DNA from: CANKHA01 sp963750965
GTDB taxonomy: Bacteria > Pseudomonadota > Alphaproteobacteria > Rhizobiales > Xanthobacteraceae
Assembly (NCBI GenBank): GCA_963750965.1
Contig: CAVVSK010000023.1
Span: 3,525 to 67,524 of the forward strand
Direction: 5' to 3'
DNA: 64,000 bases
Under the pieces are notes generated by a model that ran no database searches, had not been told where the DNA came from, and saw only the letters and a program-made list of their open reading frames with translations. The position numbers and the translations under genes are program-made. Below are positions 43,111-52,607 of the stretch, piece after piece (the first letter of the stretch is position 1; each line of letters opens with the position of its first letter).

Positions 43111-44277
43111 ATGGCTATTCCGTTTTTCAAAGAAATACGCATCGGCGCCTATCTGCTCAAGCAACGGTTGATGGGCCGTGAGCGCTATCCGTTGGTGTTG
43201 ATGCTGGAGCCTTTGTTCCGCTGCAACCTTGCTTGCAACGGCTGCGGCAAGATCGATTATCCCGACGAGATCCTCAACCAGCGTCTGTCGGTCGCTGATT
43301 GCCTGCAGGCGGTCGATGAATGCGGAGCTCCGATGGTCGCCATCCCGGGCGGCGAGCCGCTCATTCACAAGGAAATCGGCGAGATCGTAAAAGGAATTGT
43401 CGCGCGCAAGAAATTCGTCTCGCTTTGCACCAACGCGCTGCTTCTCGAAAAGAAGCTGCATTTGTTCGAGCCATCTCCCTATCTGTTTTTCTCCGTTCAT
43501 CTCGATGGTATGAAAGAGCATCATGACAAGTCAGTTTCGCGAAAAGGCGTTTTCGAGATAGCGGTTTCGGCCATCAAGGCAGCGCAGGCAAAGGGCTTCG
43601 CCGTCAACGTCAACGCGACCATTTTCGACGGCCACACTGCCGAGGACATTGCCGCGTTTCTGGACCACGCCAAGGAGCTCGGCGTGGGGGTTTCGATTTC
43701 ACCCGGCTATGCCTACGAACGCGCGCCGGATCAGGCGCACTTCCTCAACCGCCGCAAGACCAAGGAACTGTTTCGCAAGGTGTTTGCGCTGGGCAAAGGC
43801 AAAAACTGGAACTTCATGCACTCCACGCTGTTCCTCGATTTCCTTGCCGGCAACCAGGAGTACCATTGCACCCCGTGGGGTATGCCCACGCGCAACGTGT
43901 TCGGGTGGCAGAAGCCTTGCTATCTGCTCGGCGAAGGTTACGTCAGCACCTACAAGGAACTGATGGAGACGACCGACTGGGATTCCTATGGGACCGGCCG
44001 GTATGAAAAATGCGCGAATTGCATGGCGCATTGCGGGTACGAGCCGACTGCGGTTCATGCGACGCTCCGCAATCCGTTGAAGGCACTCTGGACGACCATT
44101 CGCGGCGTCCGCACCGATGGATCGATGGCGCCGGAAATCTCGCTCGATCATCAGCGGCCGGCGCAGTTCGTGTTTTCCCGGCATGTCGAGCAAATGCTGA
44201 CGGACATCAAAAGCAAACCTCAGCCCGCCGCCGTGGTGAGGGCGGAGCAAGCAAAAATGCCGGCCGCCGTAAAGTAA
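43111..44277 (+). CDS. hpnH: Radical-SAM adenosylhopane synthase HpnH
   Basis: 388 residues. MAIPFFKEIRIGAYLLKQRL then the radical-SAM triplet CNLACNGC (C38, C42, C45; CX3CX2C), GGEPLIHKEIGEIV and a C-terminal Cys-rich block KCANCMAHCGYEP. HpnH joins 5'-deoxyadenosine to diploptene, giving adenosylhopane, the first side-chain step. Start ATG 43111 with AAGGAC upstream. It belongs to the tandem after ispH. Confidence 0.95.
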   Translation: MAIPFFKEIRIGAYLLKQRLMGRERYPLVLMLEPLFRCNLACNGCGKIDYPDEILNQRLSVADCLQAVDECGAPMVAIPGGEPLIHKEIGEIVKGIVARKKFVSLCTNALLLEKKLHLFEPSPYLFFSVHLDGMKEHHDKSVSRKGVFEIAVSAIKAAQAKGFAVNVNATIFDGHTAEDIAAFLDHAKELGVGVSISPGYAYERAPDQAHFLNRRKTKELFRKVFALGKGKNWNFMHSTLFLDFLAGNQEYHCTPWGMPTRNVFGWQKPCYLLGEGYVSTYKELMETTDWDSYGTGRYEKCANCMAHCGYEPTAVHATLRNPLKALWTTIRGVRTDGSMAPEISLDHQRPAQFVFSRHVEQMLTDIKSKPQPAAVVRAEQAKMPAAVK

Positions 44278-44365
44278 GTGGTGAGCTCGAGTGCGACGTG
44301 CGACGTCGCGCTGGCGATGGATCCCGCAATGTGGACGCCGTTGACGAGACGCTTGGGGCGTTCGA

Positions 44366-46975
44366 ATGAATAACGCGCCGATGGCAGCATCCCTGATCGT
44401 ACGCATCATCGAGTTCTGCACGCGCCACGCCTTGCCGGTGATGGTTTTTGGATTGCTGTTGGCATTGGCTGCCGGGATCTACACGGCCCGGAATTTCGCC
44501 ATCACCTCGGACATTAATGTGCTGCTGTCGCCCAACCTCGAATGGCGCAAACGCGAGATTGCACTCGAGAAGGCCTTCAGCCGCTTCGAACAAATCATCG
44601 TCGTCGTCCGGGCACCGACGCCGGAACTCGTCGGTCAGGCGACAGCCACGCTGGCGGAACGGCTGACGCAACAGAAGGATCGGTTTCGCTCGGTGACGCA
44701 GCAGGGAGGCGGTGAGTTCTTTACCCGCAACGGACTTCTGTTCCAGACACCGGAGGAGCTTGAGCGCTTCCTCGCGCTTTTAATTCAGGCGGAACCGATC
44801 ATCTATGACCTCGCCACCGATCAAAGCCTGCGTGGCCTTGTCAGCGGGATCGACGATGCCTTGCTCGGCGTCCGATCCGGACAGATCAAACTCGATGACT
44901 TGACGCGTGTCTTCACGATGGCGTCCGACACGCTGGACAACGCGGTGGCAGGACGTCCGGCGAGCTTTTCCTGGCGCGTCCTGGCGCAGGGACATCCGGC
45001 ACGGCCCAACGATTTGCGCGGCATTATCGAGGTGCGTGCCGTGCTCGACTATGGCGCGCTGGAACCGGGACATGCGGCGACCGAGGCCATCCGAAAGGCT
45101 GCCGCTGATATTGTCCCGACCTTCCAGGCCGATGTCCGGCTAACGGGGCCGGTGCCGATGGCCGACGAGGAGTTCGGCACCCTGCGGGAGGGCGCTGTGA
45201 GCAACGCGATCGTCACCATCGCTGTCGTCCTTTTTATCCTGTGGCTGGCGTTGCGTTCGGGCCGGCTGATCGCCGCCGTGTTCATCAATCTGTTCATCGG
45301 CCTGACAATCACGACGATGGTCGGTCTGATGATCGTCGGCGCGTTCAATCTGATCTCTGTTTCCTTTGCCGTTTTGTTCGTCGGAATCGGAGTCGATTTT
45401 GGAATTCAGTTCAGCGTCCGCTATCGTGCTGAGCGTCACGCGGTCGATAATCTCAGGAAGGCGCTCCTGAATGCAGGAAAGAGGGCAGGTATCCCTTTAA
45501 TGCTCGCTGCCGGTGCGACGGCGGCAGGCTTTCTGTCGTTTCTACCGACCGATTACCGCGGCGTCTCCGAGCTGGGCCTGATCGCCGGCCTTGGGATGCT
45601 GATCGCTTTTGCCACCAGTATCACCGTGCTGCCGGCCCTTATCACGCTGTTTAATCCGCCGGGCGAGCCGGAGTCCCTTGGGTATTCCGCATTGGCGCCC
45701 GTCGATGAATTTTTGGAGCGTCACCGCATCGCGATCATCGTGGGCACGGCAATTGTCGTGTCGGTCGGTCTGCCGTTGCTTTATTGGCTGCATTTCGACT
45801 TCAACCCCATCAATCTGCGCAGCCCCAACGTCGAGTCGGTCGCGACATATCTTGAGCTGAGCCGCGATCCGACTGCCCATACGGATACGGCCAACGTGCT
45901 AGCTCCTTCGCTCCAAGAAGCAGGCGCTATCGCCGGTCGTGTGTCGAAACTGCCCGAGGTCGGCAGCGTCATGACGCTCACGACATTCATCCCGGATCAT
46001 CAGCAAGAGAAGCTCGAGATGATCGCCAATGCTGCGAAGGCACTGGCCGGAGCTTTCGACGTGAAAAATATGGAGCCTCCGCCGACGGATGCGGAGAACG
46101 TCGCGGCGCTGAATGACGGCGCAGCGCAGCTCACCAAGGTGGCTGGAAATCAACCAGGTTCCGGCGCCGATGCCGCCAGACGTCTTTCAACGGCACTATC
46201 GACACTCGCCAAGTCAAATCAGGAGGCCCGGTCAAGGGCTGAGGCCGCCTTCCTGCCGCCGCTCCATGTCGCTTTGGGTGGCCTTCAGGTCTCGCTTCAG
46301 CCACAATCTGTCACACAAGAGTCTTTGCCGCCCGAGTTGCGCCGCGATTGGATGACACCAGACGGGCAGGCACGAGTGGCAATCGCGCCGAAGGGAGACC
46401 CAAACGACAACGAAGCCATGCGGACTTTTGCGCGCGCGGTGCTGGCGGTTGAGCCACGCGCCATCGATGGGCCCATTTCGGTCACGGAAGCCGGCGATAC
46501 CGTGGTGAATTCGTTTATTCAGGCGGGGTTGTGGGCGATGCTTTCGATTGGAATCTTGTTATGGATCGTGCTGCGCCGCTTTGGTGATGTCCTGCTGACG
46601 CTGATTCCGCTGCTGCTAGCCGGTGTGGTCACGCTGGAGGTCTGCGTGCTAATCGGTATGCCGCTCAATTTCGCAAACATCATCGCTCTGCCGCTCCTGC
46701 TCGGCGTCGGCGTCGCGTTCAAGATCTATTACATCATGGCCTGGCGCTCAGGGCAGACCAACCTGCTGCAGACCAGCCTCACGCGCGCTGTAATTTATAG
46801 CGCGCTCACAACGGCGACCGCCTTCGGCAGCCTCTGGTTTTCCAGTCATCCCGGCACTTCGAGCATGGGCAAATTAATGGCGCTATCACTCGTGTGCACG
46901 ATGGCCGCGGCGGTATTGTTTCAACCGGTTTTAATGGGCAAGCCCCGGGAATCTGCTACCGGCGGGGAGGCTTGA
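44366..46975 (+). CDS. hpnN: Hopanoid RND transporter HpnN
   Basis: 869 residues, MMPL/RND-type with 12 predicted helices and two large periplasmic loops (about 40-260 and 470-700). Sequence points: FAITSDINVLLSPNLEWRKR, FVGIGVDFGIQFSVRYRAER and the second half GMPLNFANIIALPLLLGVGV. HpnN is required to move hopanoids from the inner to the outer membrane. It is intact with a good ATG, 88 bases after hpnH. Confidence 0.93.
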   Translation: MNNAPMAASLIVRIIEFCTRHALPVMVFGLLLALAAGIYTARNFAITSDINVLLSPNLEWRKREIALEKAFSRFEQIIVVVRAPTPELVGQATATLAERLTQQKDRFRSVTQQGGGEFFTRNGLLFQTPEELERFLALLIQAEPIIYDLATDQSLRGLVSGIDDALLGVRSGQIKLDDLTRVFTMASDTLDNAVAGRPASFSWRVLAQGHPARPNDLRGIIEVRAVLDYGALEPGHAATEAIRKAAADIVPTFQADVRLTGPVPMADEEFGTLREGAVSNAIVTIAVVLFILWLALRSGRLIAAVFINLFIGLTITTMVGLMIVGAFNLISVSFAVLFVGIGVDFGIQFSVRYRAERHAVDNLRKALLNAGKRAGIPLMLAAGATAAGFLSFLPTDYRGVSELGLIAGLGMLIAFATSITVLPALITLFNPPGEPESLGYSALAPVDEFLERHRIAIIVGTAIVVSVGLPLLYWLHFDFNPINLRSPNVESVATYLELSRDPTAHTDTANVLAPSLQEAGAIAGRVSKLPEVGSVMTLTTFIPDHQQEKLEMIANAAKALAGAFDVKNMEPPPTDAENVAALNDGAAQLTKVAGNQPGSGADAARRLSTALSTLAKSNQEARSRAEAAFLPPLHVALGGLQVSLQPQSVTQESLPPELRRDWMTPDGQARVAIAPKGDPNDNEAMRTFARAVLAVEPRAIDGPISVTEAGDTVVNSFIQAGLWAMLSIGILLWIVLRRFGDVLLTLIPLLLAGVVTLEVCVLIGMPLNFANIIALPLLLGVGVAFKIYYIMAWRSGQTNLLQTSLTRAVIYSALTTATAFGSLWFSSHPGTSSMGKLMALSLVCTMAAAVLFQPVLMGKPRESATGGEA

Positions 46976-47029
46976 CCATGGAAACATTGCAACGGTACTG
47001 CAAAGCAGTCGAACAAGGGAGTGGCTCGC

Positions 47030-47293
47030 ATGGCGGTCGGTAGGGCTGTGACAGTTGTATTATTGGGCTTGTGGTCTTCAGTGTCATTCGCGCAGGACAG
47101 GGACCGCGATTCAAACGTGCTCTCCCCAAGTGGCACGTCCCAGGAAGAGGCCGCGTGCCGCCGGGATGTCCGGCGGTTTTGTCGAGATATTCCTGACAGC
47201 GCGGGGTCGCTTTCCTTTCTCATGTGTCTGAAGGAAAATCGCAGTAAGATCAGCAAGGCCTGCCAGAACGTGCTCGCAAGCCATGGGCAGTGA
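47030..47293 (+). CDS. Small cysteine-rich secreted protein
   Basis: 87 residues: signal peptide (MAVGRAVTVVLLGLWSSVSF, cut near FAQ), then EEAACRRDVRRFCRDIPDSA and FLMCLKENRSKISKACQNVL, a 'cysteine-rich repeat' pattern with four Cys that could make two disulfides. AAGGGAG lies nine bases before the ATG. It sits between the hopanoid transporter gene and a DUF2147 gene and is probably periplasmic; no function known. Confidence 0.8.
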   Translation: MAVGRAVTVVLLGLWSSVSFAQDRDRDSNVLSPSGTSQEEAACRRDVRRFCRDIPDSAGSLSFLMCLKENRSKISKACQNVLASHGQ

Positions 47294-47348
47294 TCGCAGA
47301 ATGAGGTGAAGCCGATAAGTGGGGGGCTGGTAATGAAGGTGAACGCGC

Positions 47349-47852
47349 ATGAATCGGATGTTCTTGCCGGCCACTGTTGTAGTGATGTTGATTTGTTCGG
47401 CCCTTGCAACTCCGCTGCACGCAGAGCCATCGGTCGTTGGTCTTTGGGAGCAATCCGACGAGCACGGTCGCGTCCAGGCTTGGTTCAATTTCTTTGAGAA
47501 GAATGGTGTCTATGTCGGCGCCATCGCCAAGGCATTCCCCGCGCCCGGCGAAACGTCTGAAGACGTTTGCACCAAATGCCCAGGCGATCAAAAGGATGCG
47601 CCGTTCGTCGGTCTCGTCATCGTCAATGGCATGCAGCGCAAAGGACTTACCTACGAGAACGGTACGATTCTAGATCCCCGCGACGGGTCGGTCTATCGCG
47701 CTGTAATGGATCTTACCCCTGACGGTCAAAAGCTCACAGTTCGCGGTTATCTCGGCATCAAATTAATTGGTCAAAGTCAGGTTTGGCGACGGCTTCCCGA
47801 CAATGCGATGCAGCCGACCGGCAGAGTACCCGATGTAAATAAACGGCGTTGA
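47349..47852 (+). CDS. DUF2147 family secreted protein
   Basis: 167 residues. Signal peptide (MNRMFLPATVVVMLICSALA) then DUF2147: VVGLWEQSDEHGRVQAWFNF, GAIAKAFPAPGETSEDVCTK CPGDQKDAPFVGL (CxxC), and GTILDPRDGSVYRAVMDLTP with RGYLGIKLIGQSQVWRRL. Family proteins are periplasmic or outer-membrane-associated and of unknown role. It lies 7 bases from the convergent hpnG gene. Probably not a hopanoid enzyme. Confidence 0.88.
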   Translation: MNRMFLPATVVVMLICSALATPLHAEPSVVGLWEQSDEHGRVQAWFNFFEKNGVYVGAIAKAFPAPGETSEDVCTKCPGDQKDAPFVGLVIVNGMQRKGLTYENGTILDPRDGSVYRAVMDLTPDGQKLTVRGYLGIKLIGQSQVWRRLPDNAMQPTGRVPDVNKRR

Positions 47853-47859
47853 GGCGCCG

Positions 47860-48546
47860 CTACGAAGCCTGAGTAATTAGGCCAAAGCCATGCCCCAGCC
47901 GCCGGCGCGAACGCACCATTGCGGCGCGGGCGGTTCGGGTATCCAAGGCAAGCCGCAACAATCCACCCAACTGGCTGGGCTGCGTGACAATCGAGCGCCA
48001 CACCGCCGACAGGTCGGTCGTCCCGTCTATATGACGCTCGCTGAGAGCCGCTGGCGGCAGGCTGCGATGACTTGGATCTGCCACGACCCGCAGCGCCGCG
48101 AATGGAAGTTTGTGTTTGAACGCCGCGATTGCTGAACCCGCAGATTCCATGTCCACCGCAACGGCGCCGGTGGCAACCGCCATCTTTCTTTTGTCGCCAG
48201 GGCTGCACACAGGTGCCTCCGCGCCGGCGATATCCGCGTGAATCGAACCTGGTATTGCCGAACGAAGCCTGTCAAACCATTCGCGGTGTGAATTGTATTT
48301 CCGATCGCCCGTCACGATGGACCGAGCAACGATACAGGCGCCGGGTTTGAGATCGGGCGTCAATCCCCCGGCAATGCCAAAAGAAATAATTCCCCGGCAC
48401 CCCCGCTGAACGGCTGCGGAAATGGCATCCGCGTTTGCTGCGCCGCCGGTGACTACCACGACGCCCGGTCCGGCCGCGATGCCGGCCTCAAAGGCCATGC
48501 CCGTAACGACAATCACATACGGTCCAATGCGGGGTCTTGGCGGCAT
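47860..48546 (-). CDS. hpnG: Adenosylhopane nucleosidase HpnG
   Basis: 228 residues. Purine-nucleoside-phosphorylase/nucleosidase fold: RGIISFGIAGGLTPDLKPGA, TGAVAVDMESAGSAIAAFKH (catalytic region), ALRVVADPSHRSLPPAA. HpnG removes adenine from adenosylhopane to give ribosylhopane, the step after HpnH. The start ATG at 48546 overlaps the shc stop by one base (TGATG). Last gene of the minus-strand hopanoid operon. Confidence 0.9.
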   Translation of the reverse strand: MPPRPRIGPYVIVVTGMAFEAGIAAGPGVVVVTGGAANADAISAAVQRGCRGIISFGIAGGLTPDLKPGACIVARSIVTGDRKYNSHREWFDRLRSAIPGSIHADIAGAEAPVCSPGDKRKMAVATGAVAVDMESAGSAIAAFKHKLPFAALRVVADPSHRSLPPAALSERHIDGTTDLSAVWRSIVTQPSQLGGLLRLALDTRTARAAMVRSRRRLGHGFGLITQAS

Positions 48547-50510
48547 CACATCCCGAATCCGACGGGCTGTCCCGCCATCACGTTCCGCCAGCGGGCCAGG
48601 GCCCAAAGCGGAAACAATTTCGAATATCCATGATAGCGCAAATAAAACACCCTAGGAAAGCCGGTCGCGGTGAAACGGTCCTCTGTCCAAAATCCGTCGG
48701 ATTCCTGCGTGCGTAGCAGGAAATCAATGCCGCGTGCCACCGCTGGAATTCCGGTCGCGCCGGCCGCCATCAGACCGAGCAGGGCCCAGGCTGTTTGCGA
48801 CGCCGTGCTCGGTGCGGCTTCATAGCCATAATATTCAAGTTTGTAGCTGGTTCCGTCCTCGCCCCAGCCGCCATCGGGATTCTGGATCGAGACGAGCCAG
48901 TCAACAGCCTTGCGTATCTGTGGCGCATCAGGAGCAATGCCGGCAACATTGAGGCAGCTTAGCACCGACCACGTGCCGTAGATGTAATTCATGCCCCATC
49001 GGCCATACCAGCTGCCGTCTGCGCGTTGCGCGCGGAAAAGATAGTCAAGCGCCCGGCGCAGCGCTTGGCTGGTGTCTGGCCGTTCGCCGAGCTGGGCCAG
49101 CATCGACACGCAGCGTCCGGTTACGTCCTCGGTCGGTGGATCAAGCAGGGCGCCATGATCAGAGAACGGGATGTTGTTGAGGTAAAGGTAATCATTGTCG
49201 GCGTCGAAGGCGCCCCAGCCACCATTCTTGCTTTGGAGATCGGAAACCCATTCCCGTCCGCGCTCAATCGCGGTTTGATACCGTGTGTCGCCCAGCATGC
49301 CTTGTGCACGGTCCATCGCCATCACTACCACCGCGGTGTCGTCGACGTCCGGGTAGTACGGATTTGCGTATTGAAATGCCCAACCGCCGGGCCGCGCTTG
49401 CGGCCGGCTCTCGGCCCAGTCTCCAACGACGTCGAGCACCTGGAGCGGCTGCAGCCATTGCAGGCCGGCGGCGACTGCATCGACTGCGGGCTGCGTGCCG
49501 ACTTCTAGCAGGGTGTGACAGACCAGGGCGGTGTCCCACACCGGCGAAACGCAGGGCTGGCAGTAAACTTCGTCGGGCTTCATTACCAGCAGCTTGTCGA
49601 TGGAATGGCGCGCGGCGACATAATCAGGGTGCTGACGCGGATACGCGAGTGCGTCGAACATCATGACGGAATTGACCATCGCCGGGAAAATCGCGCCCAA
49701 CCCATCCTGGTTGTTGAGGCGTTCGGTGACGAAGGTCACGGCCTTGTCGGTGGAGCGCTTGCGCGTTCCTTTGGGAAATGCAGGCTCAAGCAGCCGGAGC
49801 ACGGCATCGATGCCGCGAAACAGCTGGAACCAACCCCATTGCTGATGCGGCGCTTTGGGGCGCGTACCGATGCTCTGCGGCGGCTGGATGAACAGTTCAT
49901 CAATGCCGACGTTCTTTGGATTGCGCGCTTTCGGTTTGAGCGCCTGCAGCACCAGCAGCGGAACGATAACCGTGCGTGCCCAGTATGACACCTTGGAAAG
50001 GTGAAATGGAAACCACCGCGGCAGCAACATGATTTCAACAGGCATGATGGGAACCGCGCGCCACGTAATTATTCCGAACAACGCCAGCATGAACCGAGTG
50101 AAAACGTTGCTTTCGGCGGCACCGCCTCGTGTCCGGATCGCGTCCCGGGCACGCTGCATGTGCGGGGCGTCGATGTCTTCGCCGATCATCTTGAGCGCGA
50201 AATAGGCCTTTACACTTGCGCTCATGTCAAAATCGCCGCCATGGAACAGCGGCCAGCCATTATGCCTGCCCTGGATGCGACGCAAATAGACCGCGATCTT
50301 TGATTCAAGAGATGCGTCCACGGGCTCTGCCAGATAATGGCGTAGCAATACGTATTCCGCGGGAATGGTCGCATCGGCTTCGAGTTCGAAAACCCAATGC
50401 CCGTCGCGACGTTGCCGTGCCAACAAGGCATCCGTTGCCAAGGCGATCGCGCGCTGAAGCGCGCCCTCGTTTGGCAGGGGATTGGCAGAAGCAAGTAAGG
50501 TGTCGGACAT
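48546..50510 (-). CDS. shc: Squalene-hopene cyclase
   Basis: 654 residues. The protonating acid motif DVDD is at residues 388-391 (PDVDDTAVVVMAMD). Repeated QW motifs are visible, including QGRHNGWPLF, QSKNGGWGAFDADNDYLYLN and QNPDGGWGEDG. It cyclises squalene to hopene and diplopterol at the membrane. It begins with a good context and is 12 bases upstream of nothing but the hpnE stop (50523), so coupled with the HpnCDE squalene genes. Full-length and intact. Confidence 0.96.
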   Translation of the reverse strand: MSDTLLASANPLPNEGALQRAIALATDALLARQRRDGHWVFELEADATIPAEYVLLRHYLAEPVDASLESKIAVYLRRIQGRHNGWPLFHGGDFDMSASVKAYFALKMIGEDIDAPHMQRARDAIRTRGGAAESNVFTRFMLALFGIITWRAVPIMPVEIMLLPRWFPFHLSKVSYWARTVIVPLLVLQALKPKARNPKNVGIDELFIQPPQSIGTRPKAPHQQWGWFQLFRGIDAVLRLLEPAFPKGTRKRSTDKAVTFVTERLNNQDGLGAIFPAMVNSVMMFDALAYPRQHPDYVAARHSIDKLLVMKPDEVYCQPCVSPVWDTALVCHTLLEVGTQPAVDAVAAGLQWLQPLQVLDVVGDWAESRPQARPGGWAFQYANPYYPDVDDTAVVVMAMDRAQGMLGDTRYQTAIERGREWVSDLQSKNGGWGAFDADNDYLYLNNIPFSDHGALLDPPTEDVTGRCVSMLAQLGERPDTSQALRRALDYLFRAQRADGSWYGRWGMNYIYGTWSVLSCLNVAGIAPDAPQIRKAVDWLVSIQNPDGGWGEDGTSYKLEYYGYEAAPSTASQTAWALLGLMAAGATGIPAVARGIDFLLRTQESDGFWTEDRFTATGFPRVFYLRYHGYSKLFPLWALARWRNVMAGQPVGFGM

Positions 50511-50522
50511 TTTGCTGTCGTC

Positions 50523-51773
50523 TTACGTCTTGTTGGTGATCAGTTCTGCCGCGCGGTTGCCCGACCGGATCGCGCCCTCGATGGTTGCCGGCAGGCCGGT
50601 TGCGGTCCAATCGCCCGCAAGCGCGAGATTGGCCCAACGCGTGGCTACGCCGGGGCGCAGGGCCTCAGCATGCGGCAGCGCCGCGAATGTTGCCCGCCGT
50701 TCCCGCACGATTTGCCATGGGGGCAGGGCGTCCGCAATGCCTGTGATCGCGGCTACCTCTTGCCACATCAGGGCCGCCAGGTCCTCCCGGGGCTTTTCGA
50801 GCAACCGGTCTGCGTTGCTGATGGTAACGGACAAGCGGTCAGGAAATGCGAATAGCCATTCGACCGTGCCGTTAATTACGCCGGTGATCGACACCGTCGG
50901 TTCGGGCGGCTTGATCCGAAAATGGCCATTGACGATGGCACGAAATTCGGTCGGAACCTTCAGGCCATCCACCAGTGCGGAAGCAACCACAGGCGGAACG
51001 GCAAGGACGAGCGCGTCACTGGCTTGCAAGCGCATGGGTGCTTCGCCGAAGTCGAGCCCGGCCACACGCAATGCGTCGAACGTAAGACCGCGCAGGCGGC
51101 TGCCAAAATGCACCTTCCCTCCGTTTGCCTGGATAAAGCGGAGCGCCGGCTCGACAAAGGCGCGCGATAGACCGTCACGGGCGACCAGCGGACGGTAGTT
51201 GCGTCCGCCTGCAGCCAGCGTTTCGAGGATCAGAGCGCCTGCGAGTTTGGCCGAGCCCTCGCGCGGCTCCGTGTTGAGAGCCGCCAGCAGGAACGGCTTA
51301 ATCAGCCGTTCGTAAAACGGTCCGCTGCAGTCGAACAGGTCACTGACGGCGGCGCCTTCGGGCGCGCGCAGTAGCCGCAGCACAGAAAGATAGTCCCACG
51401 CTCGCGTGCCCGGCACCCGGCGTTTTGGATCGAGAATCCACCATGGCACCAGTCCGTCATTTGCCCGAACGGTCCATCGTCCGCCGGTCGAGAGATCAAC
51501 AAATGGAATGCCAGCATTCCGGGGGGACGAGAGCTGATCTCGCGCACCGATTTTATCGAGAAATGCCAGCGTTGCATGGTTGCCGGAGAGAACGAGATGG
51601 TTCCCATTGTCGATCATCATCCCAAGCATGGAATCGTAATATGAGCGGCATCGCCCGCCGGCCTGATTGGTTGCCTCATGGACGCTGACGCGGACACCCT
51701 GCGATGCCAGTTTCACAGCGGCCGAGAGGCCAGCCAGACCAGCGCCAACAATGTGGACGAGACGACGCGTCAT
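50523..51773 (-). CDS. hpnE: Hydroxysqualene/squalene-associated FAD-dependent oxidoreductase HpnE
   Basis: 416 residues. N-terminal FAD motif VHIVGAGLAGLSAAVKLASQ with GGRCRSYYDSMLG, and the C-terminal LALAGDWTATGLPATIEGAI typical of amine-oxidase/desaturase-fold enzymes. HpnE reduces hydroxysqualene to squalene, finishing the HpnCDE route from two farnesyl diphosphates. The start ATG 51773 overlaps the hpnD stop by one base. Long upstream extension in the same frame belongs to hpnD shadow and is not used. Confidence 0.92.
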   Translation of the reverse strand: MTRRLVHIVGAGLAGLSAAVKLASQGVRVSVHEATNQAGGRCRSYYDSMLGMMIDNGNHLVLSGNHATLAFLDKIGARDQLSSPRNAGIPFVDLSTGGRWTVRANDGLVPWWILDPKRRVPGTRAWDYLSVLRLLRAPEGAAVSDLFDCSGPFYERLIKPFLLAALNTEPREGSAKLAGALILETLAAGGRNYRPLVARDGLSRAFVEPALRFIQANGGKVHFGSRLRGLTFDALRVAGLDFGEAPMRLQASDALVLAVPPVVASALVDGLKVPTEFRAIVNGHFRIKPPEPTVSITGVINGTVEWLFAFPDRLSVTISNADRLLEKPREDLAALMWQEVAAITGIADALPPWQIVRERRATFAALPHAEALRPGVATRWANLALAGDWTATGLPATIEGAIRSGNRAAELITNKT

Positions 51774-52600
51774 TACACGAAGGCATATTGCAGAAGGATA
51801 CGGAAAAGTTGCCTGCGCCTCAGTTTGACGCGCTCGCGCGGTGCTTGCCATCCGCGCTCGATCATGCGCGCGAGGAGCAAACGGTAAGCCGCTGCCATGA
51901 TGCGCGGCGTACGCACCGTCCAGCGCGGGCTTTTTGCCATGACGGCATTGGCTTCGGTGAAATGGCGCTCTGCCAGTGCGACGACAAAGGCGCAAGCCCT
52001 GCCGATGTTCGGACTTGAAAGCGCAGCCAAGGGCTCGCTCGTCGTAATGTTTGCCTCGAGCATTGCTTCTTTCGGGAGGTAGAGACGGCCCAAGGCTGCA
52101 TCCTCGTCGAGATCGCGCAGGATATTGGTGAGCTGCAGCGCGCGGCCTAAGTGGTAGGCGAGCGCAAGCCCCGCTTGTTTTTCCATTTGAAACACGCGGA
52201 CACTCAGCCGACCCACGGCACTGGCGACACGGTCGCAATAGAGGTCCAGGGTTGCAAGGTCGGGCGCGCAAATGGTGGAGACGACGTCCATCTCCATCCC
52301 GTCGATGACTGCGAGAAAGTCCACCCGCTGCAGGTCGAATGTTTGCACCGCGCGTGCAAGTCCGCGCGTATGTGGGGCATGGGAGCCGGAGTAGATCGCA
52401 TCGATCTCGGCGCGCCAGCGCCGCATTTGATCGATGCGCACCTCATGCGGAAGTGGCTCATCGGCGATGTCGTCGACCGCGCGGCAAAACCCGTAGATCT
52501 CAAACATGGCTTCGCGCTGCGCCCGAGGCATGATGCGCATGGCTGCGTAGAAGGAGCTGCCACGGGCACGGGTCGCGGCTGATATTGGATGTTCTGCCAT
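51773..52600 (-). CDS. hpnD: Presqualene diphosphate synthase HpnD
   Basis: 275 residues, trans-isoprenyl-diphosphate (squalene/phytoene synthase) fold. The aspartate motifs are CRAVDDIADE and LTNILRDLDEDAALGRLYLP, with RVDFLAVIDGMEMDV between them. It condenses two farnesyl diphosphates to presqualene diphosphate. Start ATG 52600, seven bases after the hpnC stop. Confidence 0.92.
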   Translation of the reverse strand: MAEHPISAATRARGSSFYAAMRIMPRAQREAMFEIYGFCRAVDDIADEPLPHEVRIDQMRRWRAEIDAIYSGSHAPHTRGLARAVQTFDLQRVDFLAVIDGMEMDVVSTICAPDLATLDLYCDRVASAVGRLSVRVFQMEKQAGLALAYHLGRALQLTNILRDLDEDAALGRLYLPKEAMLEANITTSEPLAALSSPNIGRACAFVVALAERHFTEANAVMAKSPRWTVRTPRIMAAAYRLLLARMIERGWQAPRERVKLRRRQLFRILLQYAFV

Positions 52601-52607
52601 CAGTCGC

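Noticed and set aside
50523..52271. HpnE with a 166-residue N-terminal extension
   Set aside because: The extension lies within hpnD in another frame; the FAD motif starts right after ATG 51773.
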